Shown: positions 43,792 through 56,552, counted from the stretch's first letter. The stretch is DNA of 64,000 nucleotides from Vanessa cardui (GCF_905220365.1 NC_061124.1:15750501-15814500); one strand, 5' to 3'. Notes: a model not told the origin generated them from the sequence alone. Program-made: numbers and translations.

Positions 43792-44779
43792 TCTATATAG
43801 ATAAAATAACAAGTCCTGACTGACTGACTCATCATCGAGCTTAAACTGCTAAAGTTAGGGCTTTGAAAATTGGTGAGTAGGATGTATTTATTGAGTAGGT
43901 ACCCACTAAAGAAGGAATTTTGGAAATTCTACCTCTAAAGTAGTGAAATAGGGGTTAAATGTTTGTATTAAGAAACATGAAATTTTACTTTTGGGATAGT
44001 GATTAAAAATAAGTCGATACCTATTTCACCATTCTTGGATATTGTATCCTTAATGGGATGAAATAAGGGTTGAAAGCTTGTATGGTAGTCCGTCATTTTC
44101 TTACGTTAGAGACATAAAATTTTATTTTTCAGCGAGAGAGTGAAATAGGGGTTGCCATTTCATATATATATGTTAGTCTAACATTCGGCGTATTTTGAAG
44201 TTAGATCAATGATACTTTATTTCAAGTATATTAAAAAGAAATAAGTAGATATATATTTAAGCATTTATGGAAATTCTTTTGTTGTTGTTGGTTAGAAATG
44301 AGTATATTATTTAAGCGTTCTTGGATATTCTGCCCCTAAGTATTGAAATAAAAGTTGAAATTTCGTATATAGTTAATTTTCTAACTTAAAAATGACGTAT
44401 ATTTTTAAGTTAGAAAATTGTCGTGCCAATAATATTACTGAGTGATTTAAGACCTCCATATGCAACGGCACCAGACTAATAGTTACGGCACTCCATCGGA
44501 ATGTCATAGTTACAGTTATCACTTGATGATGGATAAATAGATGAGAAACAGTGATTTCACTACAATAAATATTAATTTATTTTAAGTTCAAAAGGGAACA
44601 GTTCGCGCTTAAGTCATTAAACAAAAAACAAGCTCAAATCTTTAAAATGTCTGAATAGACATAAATGAACCATCAGTGTTCTTTACAAAGAGGTCTTAAA
44701 CTAACGTAATATTTTAAATTAGTCTATAAAGTTATTTATATCCATTTTTCACGCCAACAAAGCCGCAGGCAACAGCTAG
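43792..44779 (+). mobile_element. Helitron-like element, uninterrupted copy
   Basis: Preceded by A, begins TCTATATAGATAAAATAACA. It ends with the hairpin GCC-GCA-GGC, then AACAG, then CTAG at 44776-44779, followed by T. TC start, 3' hairpin, CTAG end and an A/T target fit a non-autonomous Helitron. The interior is a degenerate ~135-bp tandem repeat (reversed relative to 8458-9735), plus a hairpin near 44382-44412. It encodes nothing. It shares its flanking blocks with the nested copy at 7668-11662 but has none of that copy's four insertions. Confidence 0.6.
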
Positions 44780-44884
44780 TATTATGATATTTATTTATAA
44801 CTCATTATTTAAAATAGACGAGAAAAGAATTATTAGTCTATTTAGGTTACAGTTTTATTTAATTTCCTTGTTACAATGAGTTTT

Positions 44885-44904
44885 CCATCCATCCATCCAT
44901 CCAT
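44885..44904. repeat. (CCAT)n microsatellite
   Basis: Five uninterrupted CCAT units. Confidence 0.85.
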
Positions 44905-45017
44905 AACGGGATAGAAAATTGCTACCACTCTTTCGTAAATTTGTTCTTGCTATAAATAATATAAAAATGAAATATTTCGATGGCTTATTTAAATTAACAA
45001 AGTTATGAGTAATTACT

Positions 45018-45066
45018 GAGTTTCTTGCCCCTCTCAGCCGAATCGGTATTCTGAACTGGTAGTTGC
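45018..45066 (+). mobile_element. LINE 3'-end fragment
   Basis: GAGTTTCTTGCCCCTCTCAG and GGTATTCTGAACTGGTAG match the reverse complement of the shared LINE 3' block. Confidence 0.5.
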
Positions 45067-45200
45067 TATATAGCTGGTAACAATTTTCACAACATTTTCA
45101 GAAGCCTATCTGCCAATTATATTTTAGGTAGAATTGATGACATTTAAAAATAAAAAATCTATTTAAAAATAATCAATAATCAATAATCCGGCTGTAAAAG

Positions 45201-45275
45201 AACCACCAACCCGAATTCGAGCAATTTGGTGGAATGATCTTCAAACATTATTCTCTAGGGAAAAAGAGGCCACGG
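45201..45275 (+). mobile_element. SINE-1 3' fragment
   Basis: CCACCAACCCGAATTCGAGC, GGTGGAATGATCTTCAAAC and AAAAAGAGGCC follow the order of the SINE's 3' half. Strongly decayed. Confidence 0.5.
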
Positions 45276-48056
45276 GAAGATTTAAAGGTTACCTTATTCA
45301 AAACCTGTAAGTAAACTCAGAGGCCTTTTCTTGCACTGCTTACGTTGGTATTTATTAATAATTTAATCAATTTAAGGTCATAAAGGAATCTTTTAGAAAT
45401 TTCTTAGAAATTAAGACATTAATTGTTCTGCTGTTGACATTAGACCCTCATCGTTCATTAAATAAAATGGCCTCCCGTAACGAAGGAAAAGAAACCTCTA
45501 ATACGATAAGCCGGCCCTCGAAAAAGGCCTCTTCAATACATAGAGTAGAAATGTACGTATGAGATTTTTCGTTCTACCGTCGTTCTTATATAAATTAATT
45601 AATGATTTTTTTATTCTGTATCCGGTAATTTTTCGCTGAGTACATCGTAAAGCGTAAGAACAAAGCCAACGCTGAAAGTTGCCGGAAATCATATAAAAGA
45701 TTGTGGTAAAAAAATGTCAGTATTAAGTTCAGGTAAGACGATTTATGTCACCGCTTTGTTCAGTCTTTTAAAGACGAATCCTAATAATTCTTATAAACGA
45801 TAAGAGAAAGTTTGAATAAATTATATTAATTTATTAAAAGACCGGTTTTTGGATCTGCGTAACTGCAGGCTCAGCAAATGTTAAAAGCGGTACTGGGTTA
45901 TATCAAATTTTATTGCTAGATACGTTATGTCTTACGAGCTGAACATACCAAGCATCGATTTATATCTTCAATATAAAATAAAAGGTTGCAAAAACGGGAT
46001 AGAAAGTTTTCTCTGAAATATGAAGATTCGTTGATTAAAGTGAGATACATGTATATTTCTTAATATACTCTTCTAAAATCAAAATACTCACCTCAGTGAT
46101 TATGACACAAGTGAAAAAGTAAAATGAATATAATAATAATCATCGTTCATATCTCTGATATAAATTCATAACACGAACAAATTTCTAATCGAATTCAATA
46201 ACACAATAGCTGTTCCAATTAATTATGGCGGATTCAGAGAAATCGCTACATTATTTCCAAATTATTTCACACTATTGTCCTCTTTATTCGTCAATTATAG
46301 TAACAAGTTGGGAATCTTGGATTTTGTTAATGAATTCTCTTTCAACTGGGCACGGATTTAAATCTAACAAATAAGGGTGCGTTTTCATTACAACGATCCG
46401 TCTGTTTTAACGCTACAACGACCATGTCACTGATCAGATAACTTCCGGGAATAATTTGATAAGATATTAATGTTTATTTATATATTTTTTTCATAAGTAC
46501 AGTGAAATACAGAACATACACTACAAATTACGGACTTACACTGTTTTGAGCTAGATTGGTAAGCACGTGTACCCGGCATGCTCGCAGCAATTATATTAAA
46601 ACAGTCTGATGCTCTCTTACATAAAAATAAAAAACGAATAAAATACAGTAAATATATTAAATGAACAAATTGACACTATGTAACACCGATATCCAAACCA
46701 TCCAAATAACATAGAACCACCAAAAACCACCTAAAATAACCAATTAAGAATAGATACGTCATTTTTAACCGTTAAAGGATCTTAAAATATCTTCTTGTTT
46801 GGCCTCTCTGAACACTTATATTTATCAGTATGAAAATAAACCTATATAATATTTCGTCCTCGTATAATAAAATGTATTCATAAAGCAATTGCAATTTTTC
46901 AGCTTGAATGGTGTGAGAGTGTATTGACTTTATAAGCAGTGACTTTTATATTTCTAGCAGTACCAATGGCTATAGTTAAGGTGAAGGCTAGCATAGCTTG
47001 GCCGGTATAATAGTACACTGTTATTATTTTTAAATTATTGAAACTTTCTGTAAATGTTATTATTGTGAGGATAATTATTAATGAAAAAATACACTAAAAT
47101 ATACTATATGACCATGTGGCTTTTTTTTACTATTCAAATATATATTAAATATACCAATAGGTAGTCTTTCTCATAACACACAACAAAACCATAAGTACTG
47201 AAGTTCTCCGTTATATAAAAACAAAACGCAGACGGAGCGTGCGGAGCATTCTAGTGAAGCAATAAAAGCAAATACAAAATAACAGTTCAAATTCGCATTA
47301 GTGCAAAACATGTATCTTCTTGTTAATACGTGATACAAATAATTTATGTCTTTACAATTTCGCGTTCTTGTCTTTTTAAATTATAAATTGTATGGATTAT
47401 TTTTTTAATAGTTTCCTGGATTCCATATAACTAACGATATTATTTATGTAATATACGATATTCGGTTCTAAAGATCTTAGCATTAATTTATATATAAAAT
47501 AAAATATGATTATTATATTAGAACACCTCCTGACGCAGACCCAAATCACTTTATAATTATAGTGAAATGGAAACAGATTTCTAGCTTTTATCGAATGAAC
47601 GAAGGAGGCAGGTAAATCGGCCTAATCCCTTTAATCAAAGTTACTTCGAACACAATGAAACTGGATTCAAAATGGCGGAATTTATTTGAATATGTAATCT
47701 GTGGTACTACCTTCCGAAGATTTATTGATCGTAGGAAATTCTTTATAATCTTCGAAAATTTAGAGATTGATAACACGTGAAATATCTCATAAAATCTGTT
47801 GTCTCGACACGTCATTTAATATTAAGTTATGTTTTATACAATGTTTACAAAGATATACATACACAATTAAAATAAAATATAATTTATGAAATACCAAAAA
47901 AACAGCATGTTTCATTTAAATATTTTAACATACATACATCTGACAATAACTGACCACGATATTTAGCACAAGTTTAAAAAATCTTAGCACAAGTTTAAAA
48001 AATCGTGGTCATTTGTAAAAAAAAAAATTTACATAAAATATTCCATGTAACATGTT
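45276..48056. other. Unassigned DNA with a weak promoter-like spot
   Basis: TATAAAA at 47214-47220 is followed about 30 bases later by a less AT-rich stretch (GGAGCGTGCGGAGCATTCTA) and a short frame ATG-TAT-CTT-CTT before a GT at 47322. It could be a core promoter plus tiny first exon, but there is no confirming downstream exon. A 21-bp piece CTTAGCACAAGTTTAAAAAAT is doubled in tandem near 47963-48003. No other gene or repeat is recognised. Confidence 0.3.
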
Positions 48057-48208
48057 AGAGAAACTCAAACTTAAATTCCTTTATTCAATATAGAATAATT
48101 ATACTTATTGATGGTCAAATTAAATACTATCACCAGTTTGGAAATGAAACACCCTGATCTGAGAAGAACCGGCGAAAGAAACTCAGCGGGTCTTTTTTTG
48201 TCAATTAT
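48057..48208 (-). mobile_element. 3' end of the same LINE type as 17868-20340
   Basis: CCTTTATTCAATATAGAATA, TTATTGATGGTCAAATTAAA, CTGATCTGAGAAGAACCGGC and AAAGAAACTCAGCGGGT match 17885-18010 closely. Minus strand ends AATAAAG then TTTAAGTTTGAG. Only the untranslated tail was inserted. Confidence 0.85.
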
Positions 48209-49494
48209 ATTACAGATTAAACTTGGGAAGTAGAGGATTATGTAGACAAAATATTATAAATAAATCTCTTTCTATTGTCCAATCATAGCTGTGCGACTGA
48301 TAGGACTCGTTATATACACATATAGGGATTCCAAGCCCAATTTAGCATTATGTGGGTAGTTATAAATTTCTTATCTCGGCTACCTATATTAACAAGACTA
48401 CACTTGTAATATCCCATCCCACGCCTGTTTATTTAGGACAATCAATTACGATATGCGGGTTAAGCGATGTTTTGAATAATATTACAAGATTTGTTAGCTT
48501 ATAAAACAAATAATAGATATATTATATTTCGATGCGTAAATAGTTCAATGGTTTGCGGGCCGCCTAGCGATGGTATGTCACAGGATTGAATCCGCGATGT
48601 GATGACACAAATAGTAAGTTTAAAGGGGAGGGGTAAATAGGAACGTTGATAATTCCTTAAATCATTAGGGGCATTGCTAAACATATATTTAGGTATATAT
48701 TGTGATTTGATGACATTTACTGTGATTCAACTCCTACTTTATCTAGAAGTCTCACTTGTTAATACATATAGCTCATTAGATTTTTCAAATATTTTAAATT
48801 AATTAAATGTCAATATTATATAAAACATATTAGATTTCCAGATAAATATATTTTTAAGAGGCTAGAGCGAGGGCATTTCAGCCAAAAGCACCATGCGACA
48901 TACCGTTAGGATATTTCGAAATTACTTGAAAATTGGGCTAGTTTTTTTGGTTACATGTATCACGACATAAGCGTTCTATGTAAACCCTTATTTTACCGTG
49001 CGAAGCCTTTACGGGACAGCGTGTAGGAATACATAAAACAAGCATAAATATGAGTAACGAAGTGTTACATCACTCGTATCAATAAATTGTTGGCGATTCC
49101 AAGAATATTATTTTCGAACACAGTTTATCGTGAGAAGTAATTCACGTGATCGCAAATTGAAGGCAATTATTTGCATTTAATTTTCGCTTTATTGTTGCAT
49201 TGACTATTCAGAAAATAAATGTTCATTCCACACCCTCGGACATATGTACGGTTAAACAATATTTTTGGTCAATGTATTTTTAGTGGTGACAAAGGTTTTC
49301 ACATAATTCGCTTCGAAAACCTACGTTTGTCTTGAAATTCATTATTATGCAGTAATGTGTTTGTGAAACAATTGCGTTTTAAATCATTTATTATTTTAAG
49401 TTTATTGTAATATTGAGTTGCGAAAAAAGGTTTTTCGTATTTTATATCATGAAAACTATGCAATGCTGATACTAAATATACCAGAGACTTTTTT
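48209..49494. other. Unassigned DNA with a possible SINE remnant
   Basis: At 48531-48620, CGGGCCGCCTAGCGATGGTA plus the B-box-like GGATTGAATCC may be a tRNA-derived SINE of another type. Nothing else is recognised. Confidence 0.3.
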
Positions 49495-49674
49495 ATTTAC
49501 GACATCACATGAGAAACTTCTTAAATCATCAGTGTATCTTTACTATATTGTCATTCTATATATTAAAAAACCGCATCAAAACCCGTTGCGTAACTAAAAG
49601 AAGAATACTTCTTCTTCAGATCTAAGCATAGGGACAGACAGCGGTAAGCGACTTTCTTTTATACTGGGTGATGA
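49495..49674 (-). mobile_element. Helitron-like element (family D), 5' part
   Basis: Minus strand has AGTATAAAAGAAAGTCGC, CAACGGGTTTTGATGCGG, ATAGTAAAGATACACTGATG and CATGTGATGTCGTAAATAAA. A small insertion (about AAGAAGAATACTTCTTC) lies after the 'gtaact' segment. The CTAG end is missing. Confidence 0.55.
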
Positions 49675-50086
49675 TTTAAGATTGTTTATTTCCATTTGAT
49701 TATAATATATTGTATGTGCTAGTTTGATAACTAGTTGCTATTTTGAAAGATGTTCAGATTTCATTCACTTTTCAATACTAGTGAAAATTTATTTTAAACA
49801 CTCCAATATATTTTGAATAGAAATAGACACAATTAATTACTTTCCTTTCAGTTGGTTCGTGTGGTACTCAAATATGGATGGTTGTATAATTAGTTAATTC
49901 CAATTGATTCAAAACTATTTCTATAGTCAACCCCAAACCCTTTACTCTTTAAATCTTTAACTATGACTAGGACTATGTGTTATGTTCATGTACATACGTA
50001 GATACGACCATGTCGATTTCGGTCCAGTTTCTCAATAATTACATCGAAGATTTTGTTGTCAGATTCACACATTATGGTTGACAGAT
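49675..50086. other. Unassigned DNA
   Basis: Nothing recognised. Confidence 0.35.
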
Positions 50087-51315
50087 AAAAATTTTAACAA
50101 AAAGAAAAACCGACTTCAAACAAAACATTATTTTAAAACAAATGAATATGCACGAAAAAGTAATAAAAACAATTGCGTATTCAACATATTTTTTAGAGTC
50201 TTCCTAAGTTAAATGAAATGAAAAATATTAGACTACTTAAAAGTCGATTAACGATTATATCATGTAGTTATAGTTATTGGTATATTCGGAGCCGGTGTTA
50301 AGTGAAGCTGATGTTGACTAACTAATTTTTTTTAATATGGATAGATTAAGCGTTCCGTTTACATGAGTCAGAAACTACTTCGAGTACAATTTCAAAGGAA
50401 ACTTGCGAATAAAGCAAAAATAGACTTTCGAAAAACGGATTTAATACATCACGCGGCGTAAAATACAAGGATCCCTCGAAAGAGCTGTAATCGAACTCAG
50501 CAAAAAAACTTTGAAAAAGACCAACTATATTTCGGACATCATATGACATCACATCACATACACAAAATTTGATTAAAGATAGTAAGAAATTCTGCCCCAT
50601 ATCGCACCCTAACTGCGAGCCGTATAGGAGTTCCATCACTACATAGTATAAAACAAAGTCGATTTCTTTGTCCCTATATCTTTAAATCTACGCAACGGAT
50701 TTTGATGCAGTTTTTTTTAAAATATAGTGTGATTCAAGGGGAAGGTTTGTGTATATAATACATGAACAATATAGTAAAGAAACACTGATAATTTTAGAAG
50801 TTTGCGATGTGATGTCGTAAATAAACAAATTCTGTAGTATATTTAGTATCAGTATTGCACCCGTGCGAAGCCGAGGTGGGTAGCTAGTTGATTATAATAT
50901 TCGACTATGATAATTACATAAACATAACCACATTACGGAAGGTGACTCAAATATCCAAATAACCTATAAATAAAAGATTCGACTGAGTATCGCTAACGTG
51001 CTCCTCAGAATTGTTCCGTTCCGTTACTTTGTCATGGATCCTGTGCTCAGAACCTTACCAAACTTTCACCAAATTACCCTTGAAGTATATATTTTATAAT
51101 AAAAAAAAAATTATCAAAATTGGTTGACGTGATTTTCAGTTATTCACCTATTTGTCGCGCATATACATAATGCAAATTTAAGACTTATGTCGTTTTCATG
51201 TGGATACCATCATCAGAAAAAAATAAAAAAAAAATGGGACCCCACGGGAAGCACTACCTTTCAAACAAAAAAAAATTATCAAAATCGGTCCACCCAGTGA
51301 AAAGTTATGAGGTAA

Positions 51316-51346
<31 letters not shown>

Positions 51347-51388
51347 TACAGACGAATTGATAACCTCCTCCTTTTGGAATTCGGTTGA
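50087..51388 (+). mobile_element. AACCGACTTC-ended mobile block, second large copy
   Basis: Near-identical to 9736-11420 in order. The left arm of the foldback runs to GAGCCGGTGT at about 50297; then the foldback centre and right arm are missing and the sequence continues AAGTGAAGCTGATGTTGACT, as at about 10343. The Helitron-like insert sits in the same place. The right end is CTCCTTTTGGAATTCGGTTG, and the 3' A tract at about 51322 is longer. The 97-residue minus frame at 50346-50639 is open only in this copy, so it is not conserved coding. Confidence 0.7.
50636..50887 (+). mobile_element. Helitron-like element (family D) inside the mobile block
   Basis: TCACTACATAGTATAAAACA start and GCACCCGTGCGAAGCCGAGG then GTGGGTAGCTAG end (CTAG 50884-50887). 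The orthologous insert is at 10678-10931. Confidence 0.6.
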
Positions 51389-53000
51389 AAAACAGTAGAA
51401 AATTTTCATAAAAAAACTGTTTTTACTTTTTTATTTTATTATCTATATAATGGTATGAAAACCAGCCAGATACGAACACTACAATCAAAGTACAGCAACT
51501 TTCTATTTACAAAATACGACACAGCCCTCTCCCAGACCGATTATACACATATTTGTAAATATTAGTTTGTGTGTGTAGTCTTCTGTAACCATATCATTCG
51601 AAAGTAAATATATATAGAGAGAATAGTTTTATTTGTTCTCTTTTATAATTTAAGAAATAAATTTCACGTTCATTTCAAAGTGCAATTGATATATAAGTCT
51701 TCTTGGGGGTTTTCTTCCACTGCGGCAAATCTTAAGGATCATCGAACTGCTTTTCCGGCACTCTCATATCCGATGTGAAAGAAAACCAAACTGCTTTTGA
51801 GATATGATTGATAGAAAAGCTTTATATATATTTTTATATTAATTTAGTTTCTAGAACAAGAAAATATCACTACATATTTAAATCTTAAAAAAAAAAACAT
51901 TATTTATTCAAGTATCATATGAACAATTAAATCTAGCTATCAAAGAAGATTCTACTCCGTCCAATTTTATCATTAATATGATCGTGTAATTTTAATTTAT
52001 TAATAGGCCACGATAAAAAAGTTATTTTCAACTTGGCTTATAAAAAAGCGGAAAAATAATTTATTCTTATTATAGAAACAAATCATAGCCTGGAAGGAAA
52101 TAATCTTGGATGTACCTTTTCTCCTCGTGTCTATACAAAGTATTAACCATTTATTTTTATGAGATCCACGTTATTGTGCATATGAGATAAATTTATCAAT
52201 CTTTTACTTATCTTATCGGCGCTTATTAGTTATCATCATATTATCATCATCATATCATATCATATCAATCTATCGCTAACAGATATTCTTTTGGAGAAAT
52301 GTAAGGTGAAGAAAATAAGCATAATGTTAACAAACCAATTTCATATTCGACTGAGAAAAATAAGTTATTAATATATTATATATCATGATAATCGATGGTA
52401 ATTATATCTTGAATTTTTCAAATATAGAAGTACTAGTCTCACAATGATAAATTCAGAGTCAATTAAAAATTCGTCTTAGTGGAGTTCAATGCAAATACAA
52501 CCTGTTATCAATTTGCAATCCAAAAAATTTAGAACATGATACTGCTTGGCAATAAGCCATGCAGATTTAATAACATCAGTCGAATTATAGATAAGATGCC
52601 ACGAAAATAAAACAAGGTAAAAAGTCTAAAAATAATATAAAATAATCTGAAGTAACATAAAAGTCTATGAATAAATGCTCTTTCATATTAAAAACTGGTT
52701 CGATTCATCTCACAACAGTAATATTTAAAATAACACAGCGTGACAATGCCGCATTGTTTAGCACTCGCGTAATAGTATTGCGTCTATTTTATGAACACCA
52801 GCAAACATTTACAGAACGTATTTCTGAATATCTTTTGCTACGTACTTACATGATACTAATGAATTAAACAAATGACTACTGTATCATGTACTAAACTGTC
52901 TTAGTGATAATTATAAAATTGGAATAAGATTTTGTATTGGGAATGTTTCAAAGCATGTTCTCGAATGTTTTTAAGTTAGTTTGAGAGTATAAACGTTTGA
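51389..53000. other. Unassigned AT-rich DNA
   Basis: Contains a short ATCAT/ATCATATC simple repeat near 52232-52270. No gene or repeat family is recognised. Confidence 0.4.
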
Positions 53001-53215
53001 CGACCTCCGTGGTCAAGTAGTGTGTATGCCGTATCATGGGTACGCACGAGGTCCCGGGTTCGATTCCCGGCCGAGTCGATGTAAATAAAGTTCAATAGTT
53101 TTCTATGTTGTCTTCGATCTGGGTGTTTGTGGTACCGTCGTTACCTCTGACTTCCCATAAAACAAGTGCTTTAGCCACTTACATTGAGATTAGAGTAATT
53201 TATGAAATGTTGTTA
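53001..53215 (+). mobile_element. SINE-2, intact B box
   Basis: GACCTCCGTGGTCAAGTAGT, then the B box in GGTTCGATTCCCGGCCGAGT, GTTTTCTATGTTGTCTTCGA, GGTACCGTCGTTACCTCTGA and ACAAGTGCTTTAGCCACTTA. Confidence 0.88.
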
Positions 53216-53263
53216 AATATTTATTTATTTTATATGGACGTACGTATTCGTATTCAATGGGGT

Positions 53264-53503
53264 AAAGCTTGGTACAAGCCCGTCTAGGTAGGTATCACCC
53301 ACTCATCAGATGAATATCTGTACCGCAAAAAAGCAATAATTAGTATTGTATTCCGGCTTGCAAGATAAATAATCCAATGTACAGGCACAAGGGATATAAC
53401 ATTATCTAAGGCTGTTTATACATTGGCGATATAAGGAAAGGTAAATATTAGTGCCAATGAGAGTGGTTACAACTTAACACCAGGTACTGTCCATCTGGCG
53501 TTT
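53264..53503 (-). repeat. Interspersed repeat (family B), near complete
   Basis: Minus strand has ACCTGGTGTTAAGTTGTAAC, ATGTTATATCCCTTGTGCCT, a cluster near 53340 equivalent to the CAATGCTGAGTACTG block, ATGAGTGGGTGATACCTACC and ACGGGCTTGTACCAAGC at its end. Confidence 0.65.
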
Positions 53504-54116
53504 AATAGTCACGAGGTGTTATAAATCGTTTAATTGAACAAGCGTTCAATACATTGCGTTGTTTTTTCTTAATTTAGCAATCAATGTCAGCTAAATTCTG
53601 CAATGTAAGTTTAGTTGGAAGTTTTCTATCGACTGTACAATGGCGTATTTCCTGACATTGCAATAAATATAATGCGTTATTTGTGCTCGTGTTGACTTTA
53701 GACCCATCGAAGCTTATTGCGGCCCGAGCCATAAAAGTAAGATATGTTCGTTCACGTCTCCAAGTCGCTCCATTGTCGGCACTAGATTTATTTTCTACAT
53801 TAGTGGGGAAACAACTTTCTTTTTTGGTCGCGTTTATTTTTGGCTGGTTTATTTTCTTATCTTTATAAATATATCATTTCGTTTAGATTTGATGGGGTGT
53901 CCGTATGAACTATCTTTTAATAGAATAGTATGAAATATGATTGGAATTATATTATTTCGAGGACGAAGTTTAGTTTGACACTTATGATTTTTTTTGAAGT
54001 TTGAAAACAGTTTCAATTCATTTACATTATTGCTTCTAATTGATAAATTAATTTTAAGTAATGTTTATGTCTACATTTATGTGTGATATGTGAAGATCTC
54101 AACTTTAAGAGATAAA
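53504..54116. other. Unassigned DNA
   Basis: Nothing recognised. Confidence 0.35.
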
Positions 54117-54418
54117 GTCGAGATGGCCCATTGGTTAGAACGCGTGCATCTTAACCGATGATTGCAGGTTCAAACCCAGGCAAGCACCGCTGTTTCATGT
54201 GCTTAATTTGTCTTTATAATTCATCTCGTGCTCAGCGGTGAAGGAAAACATCGTGAGGAAACCTGCATGTGACAAATTTCATAGAAATTCTGCCACATGT
54301 GCATTCCGCCAACCCGCATTGGAACAGCGTGGTGGAATATGTTCCAAACCTTCTCCTCAAAGGGAGAGGAGGCCTTTAGCCCAGCAGTGGGAATTTACAG
54401 CTATTGTTGTTGTTGTTG
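54117..54418 (+). mobile_element. SINE-1, best full-length copy
   Basis: A box TGGCCCATTGGT, GTGCATCTTAACCGATGATT, B box GGTTCAAACCC, CTCAGCGGTGAAGGAAAACA, CCACATGTGCATTCCGCC, TTCTCCTCAAAGGGAGAGGA and a clean TTGTTGTTGTTGTTG tail. Least diverged copy and useful as the reference. The 96-residue frame is SINE sequence. Confidence 0.93.
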
Positions 54419-55269
54419 TGAAGATAGTGAAAAGTATGTATATAAAATATATGTTAGCTTATATTCATAACAGAAGAACGAACCCCGAATTTCATTTATT
54501 GCCTCATGATTGGATTCAATTCCACTGACCCGAATACGTTTTTGAAACACACCGAACACTTAACGTTAAATCCGTGAGTTTATTTAAAAATAATCTTTGG
54601 TCGTATTTGTTTTTAATAAAATACAATATAAAGTTATTAACAGTACATATGTATTGATGTTTTGCTATAAGATTTATTACTTCTTATGTGTTTACTTTAT
54701 ATTTCAATTGCTTTATTTAATTTATTTCTTATTTTTTATTGTTAATTCTTCTTATATATTGTAAGAGTACACGCAATTTTTTTTTAGGACTTGTATATAT
54801 TTAATATTAAATACTTAGTATATTACGTTCCTTCCCAAATAAATAAATATATAACAACGATGTCTAATTTATACAACAAAATTGAACTTTTCAAGAAAAT
54901 CGTCTGCTTTCAGCATTTAATTGAGCTAGATTGTTTGCTTTATTTCGTATGAGAATTTCAGAAGTATACGTTCAATTGAAATATCATACCGTTATTTCAA
55001 TTTTGCAATGCATTCAATTATGAACATGTTTGTTTAATACTATGAAAGTCAGAGCTAAGTCTTCGACAGTTTTCATATTCCGAAGCAACGGATATTGGAG
55101 AAAGAGAATATTAGCACCACACATCTATACAAGGAATTTTAATAAATTCGAAGCTCTGTCAATTGTGGGCTGATTCTTTATTGTACAAACACTCTAATAT
55201 AAATTCAAAGAAAACAATTAAAATAAAATAGACAAGTAGTAATAATTATCAAGATAAACTTGGTTGTAG
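54419..55269. other. Unassigned AT-rich DNA
   Basis: Nothing recognised. Confidence 0.4.
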
Positions 55270-55498
55270 TGTTTTGTGCTAGACTTGGTACCAACCTGCT
55301 CTTCAGATATTCTACCACTAAACAATAGTACTTAGTATTGTTATGTTCCGGTTTGAATGGTGGGTGTGCCAGTGTAAGTCTACAGGCACAAGGGACTCTT
55401 AGTCATCTTAGTTGGTTGATGGCGCATTGACGATGAATGGAACGGGTAATTTTTCTTACAGCGCCATTGTTTTTAGGCGATGGTGGCCACTTACCAAA
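55270..55498 (-). repeat. Interspersed repeat (family B), near complete
   Basis: Minus strand has TTGGTAAGTGGCCACCATCG, GCGCTGTAAGAAAAATTACC, CTTGTGCCTGTAGACTTACA, CTGGCACACCCACCATTCAA and AGCAGGTTGGTACCAAGTCT. Confidence 0.7.
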
Positions 55499-55600
55499 TC
55501 AAATATAATCAAATCAATTTTATTCAAGTAAACTTCACAATAATGCGTTTTTGAATCGCTGACAATTAAACACTACCACATAAATATATGTATCACACAT
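55495..55600 (-). mobile_element. LINE 3' end, short
   Basis: Starts with the tail AAATCAAATATAATCAAATC, then TTTTATTCAAGTAAACTTCA, GCGTTTTTGAATCGCTGACA and AATTAAACACTACCAC. It is inserted next to the family-B head. Confidence 0.65.
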
Positions 55601-56552
55601 GCATATATAGACGATATTATAGCAACATTAGAATATGTGGAATCAGGAATAACTCCGTAATATTTAAGCGAAACGCTCAGCACTTTGTATACGGACGCTT
55701 AACGTCATAAAACAACCGTGTTCATAAAAACTTGAGCGAACCAAGTGTTACAAATTTGCTGAACAGACGGTGCGACGGTCAAGAAAGTAACATTTTTATG
55801 TCAGACTAATTAAGAGAATTGTGTCGACCAACATCGATGTTATTTAACAAGCTCATTGTCGCCAACGTTACGACTGCTGCTGATGAAGTCCGGAATTCCC
55901 AGGAGTTCGAACCCCCGGTCCAATAAAAGCTATAGGTCTATAACACAGATTGCACTTGTCTTCACGACCTCCGTGGTCACTGTTAATTTTAGATGTTTCT
56001 TAACAATAATGTAGCAATTGAGTCCTTTGTACTTTCAACGTGTTAATGACGGATTACTTTAATCACAAACGGTAAATTCGTCTTAATGTGTTATAACTAT
56101 AAGTGCCATGTGTTCAGTTTGTTTTGTCATATGAAAGCAAATTTTAACAGTTTTGCTAAAATTTAACCCAACGAGGAATGTTCGCGCCAACTTTCCGCTG
56201 CATTAATTACAAAAAGAGCAATCTGGTTTGGACGACAAAAGTTTAAAATGATATTTTTGTTTGTAACTGTTTTGTATTCAATACACGAATTTGTTTTAAA
56301 TTTTTAATTGATTCTCTTCAAGGTATAAACTTGCTTTTTATTTTACGAAATTTCTTCAACGAAAATAGTATGACTGCACAAATAAGGGAAATTAATTCAG
56401 GGTATGTATGTTTGAGAGTTTTTTGAATACCACATAAAACAGATTTGGTTGCATGAAATATTTTGTAGAAACGTCACGTCATCTTGAGTGACACTGGCTA
56501 TAAATATAAATAAATATTCGGAACAGTGATTTGCCTTAATTTTTGAAGTAAC
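55601..56552. other. Unassigned DNA
   Basis: A short SINE-2 head match (ACGACCTCCGTGGTCACTG) lies at 55963-55981. Nothing else is recognised. Confidence 0.35.

Noticed and set aside
50346..50639. 97-codon minus-strand frame that looks protein-like
   Set aside because: The matching sequence at 10390-10680 is a copy of the same mobile block and is not open over the same length, so coding is not conserved.
53041..53080. Possible functional tRNA gene (GGTTCGATTCCCGG)
   Set aside because: Sequence before and after does not fold as a complete tRNA, and four other copies show it is a SINE.
54089..54425. TGTGAAGAT on both sides of the SINE at 54117 as a target duplication
   Set aside because: The left copy is about 20 bases away from the SINE head, so it is not adjacent as a true duplication should be.
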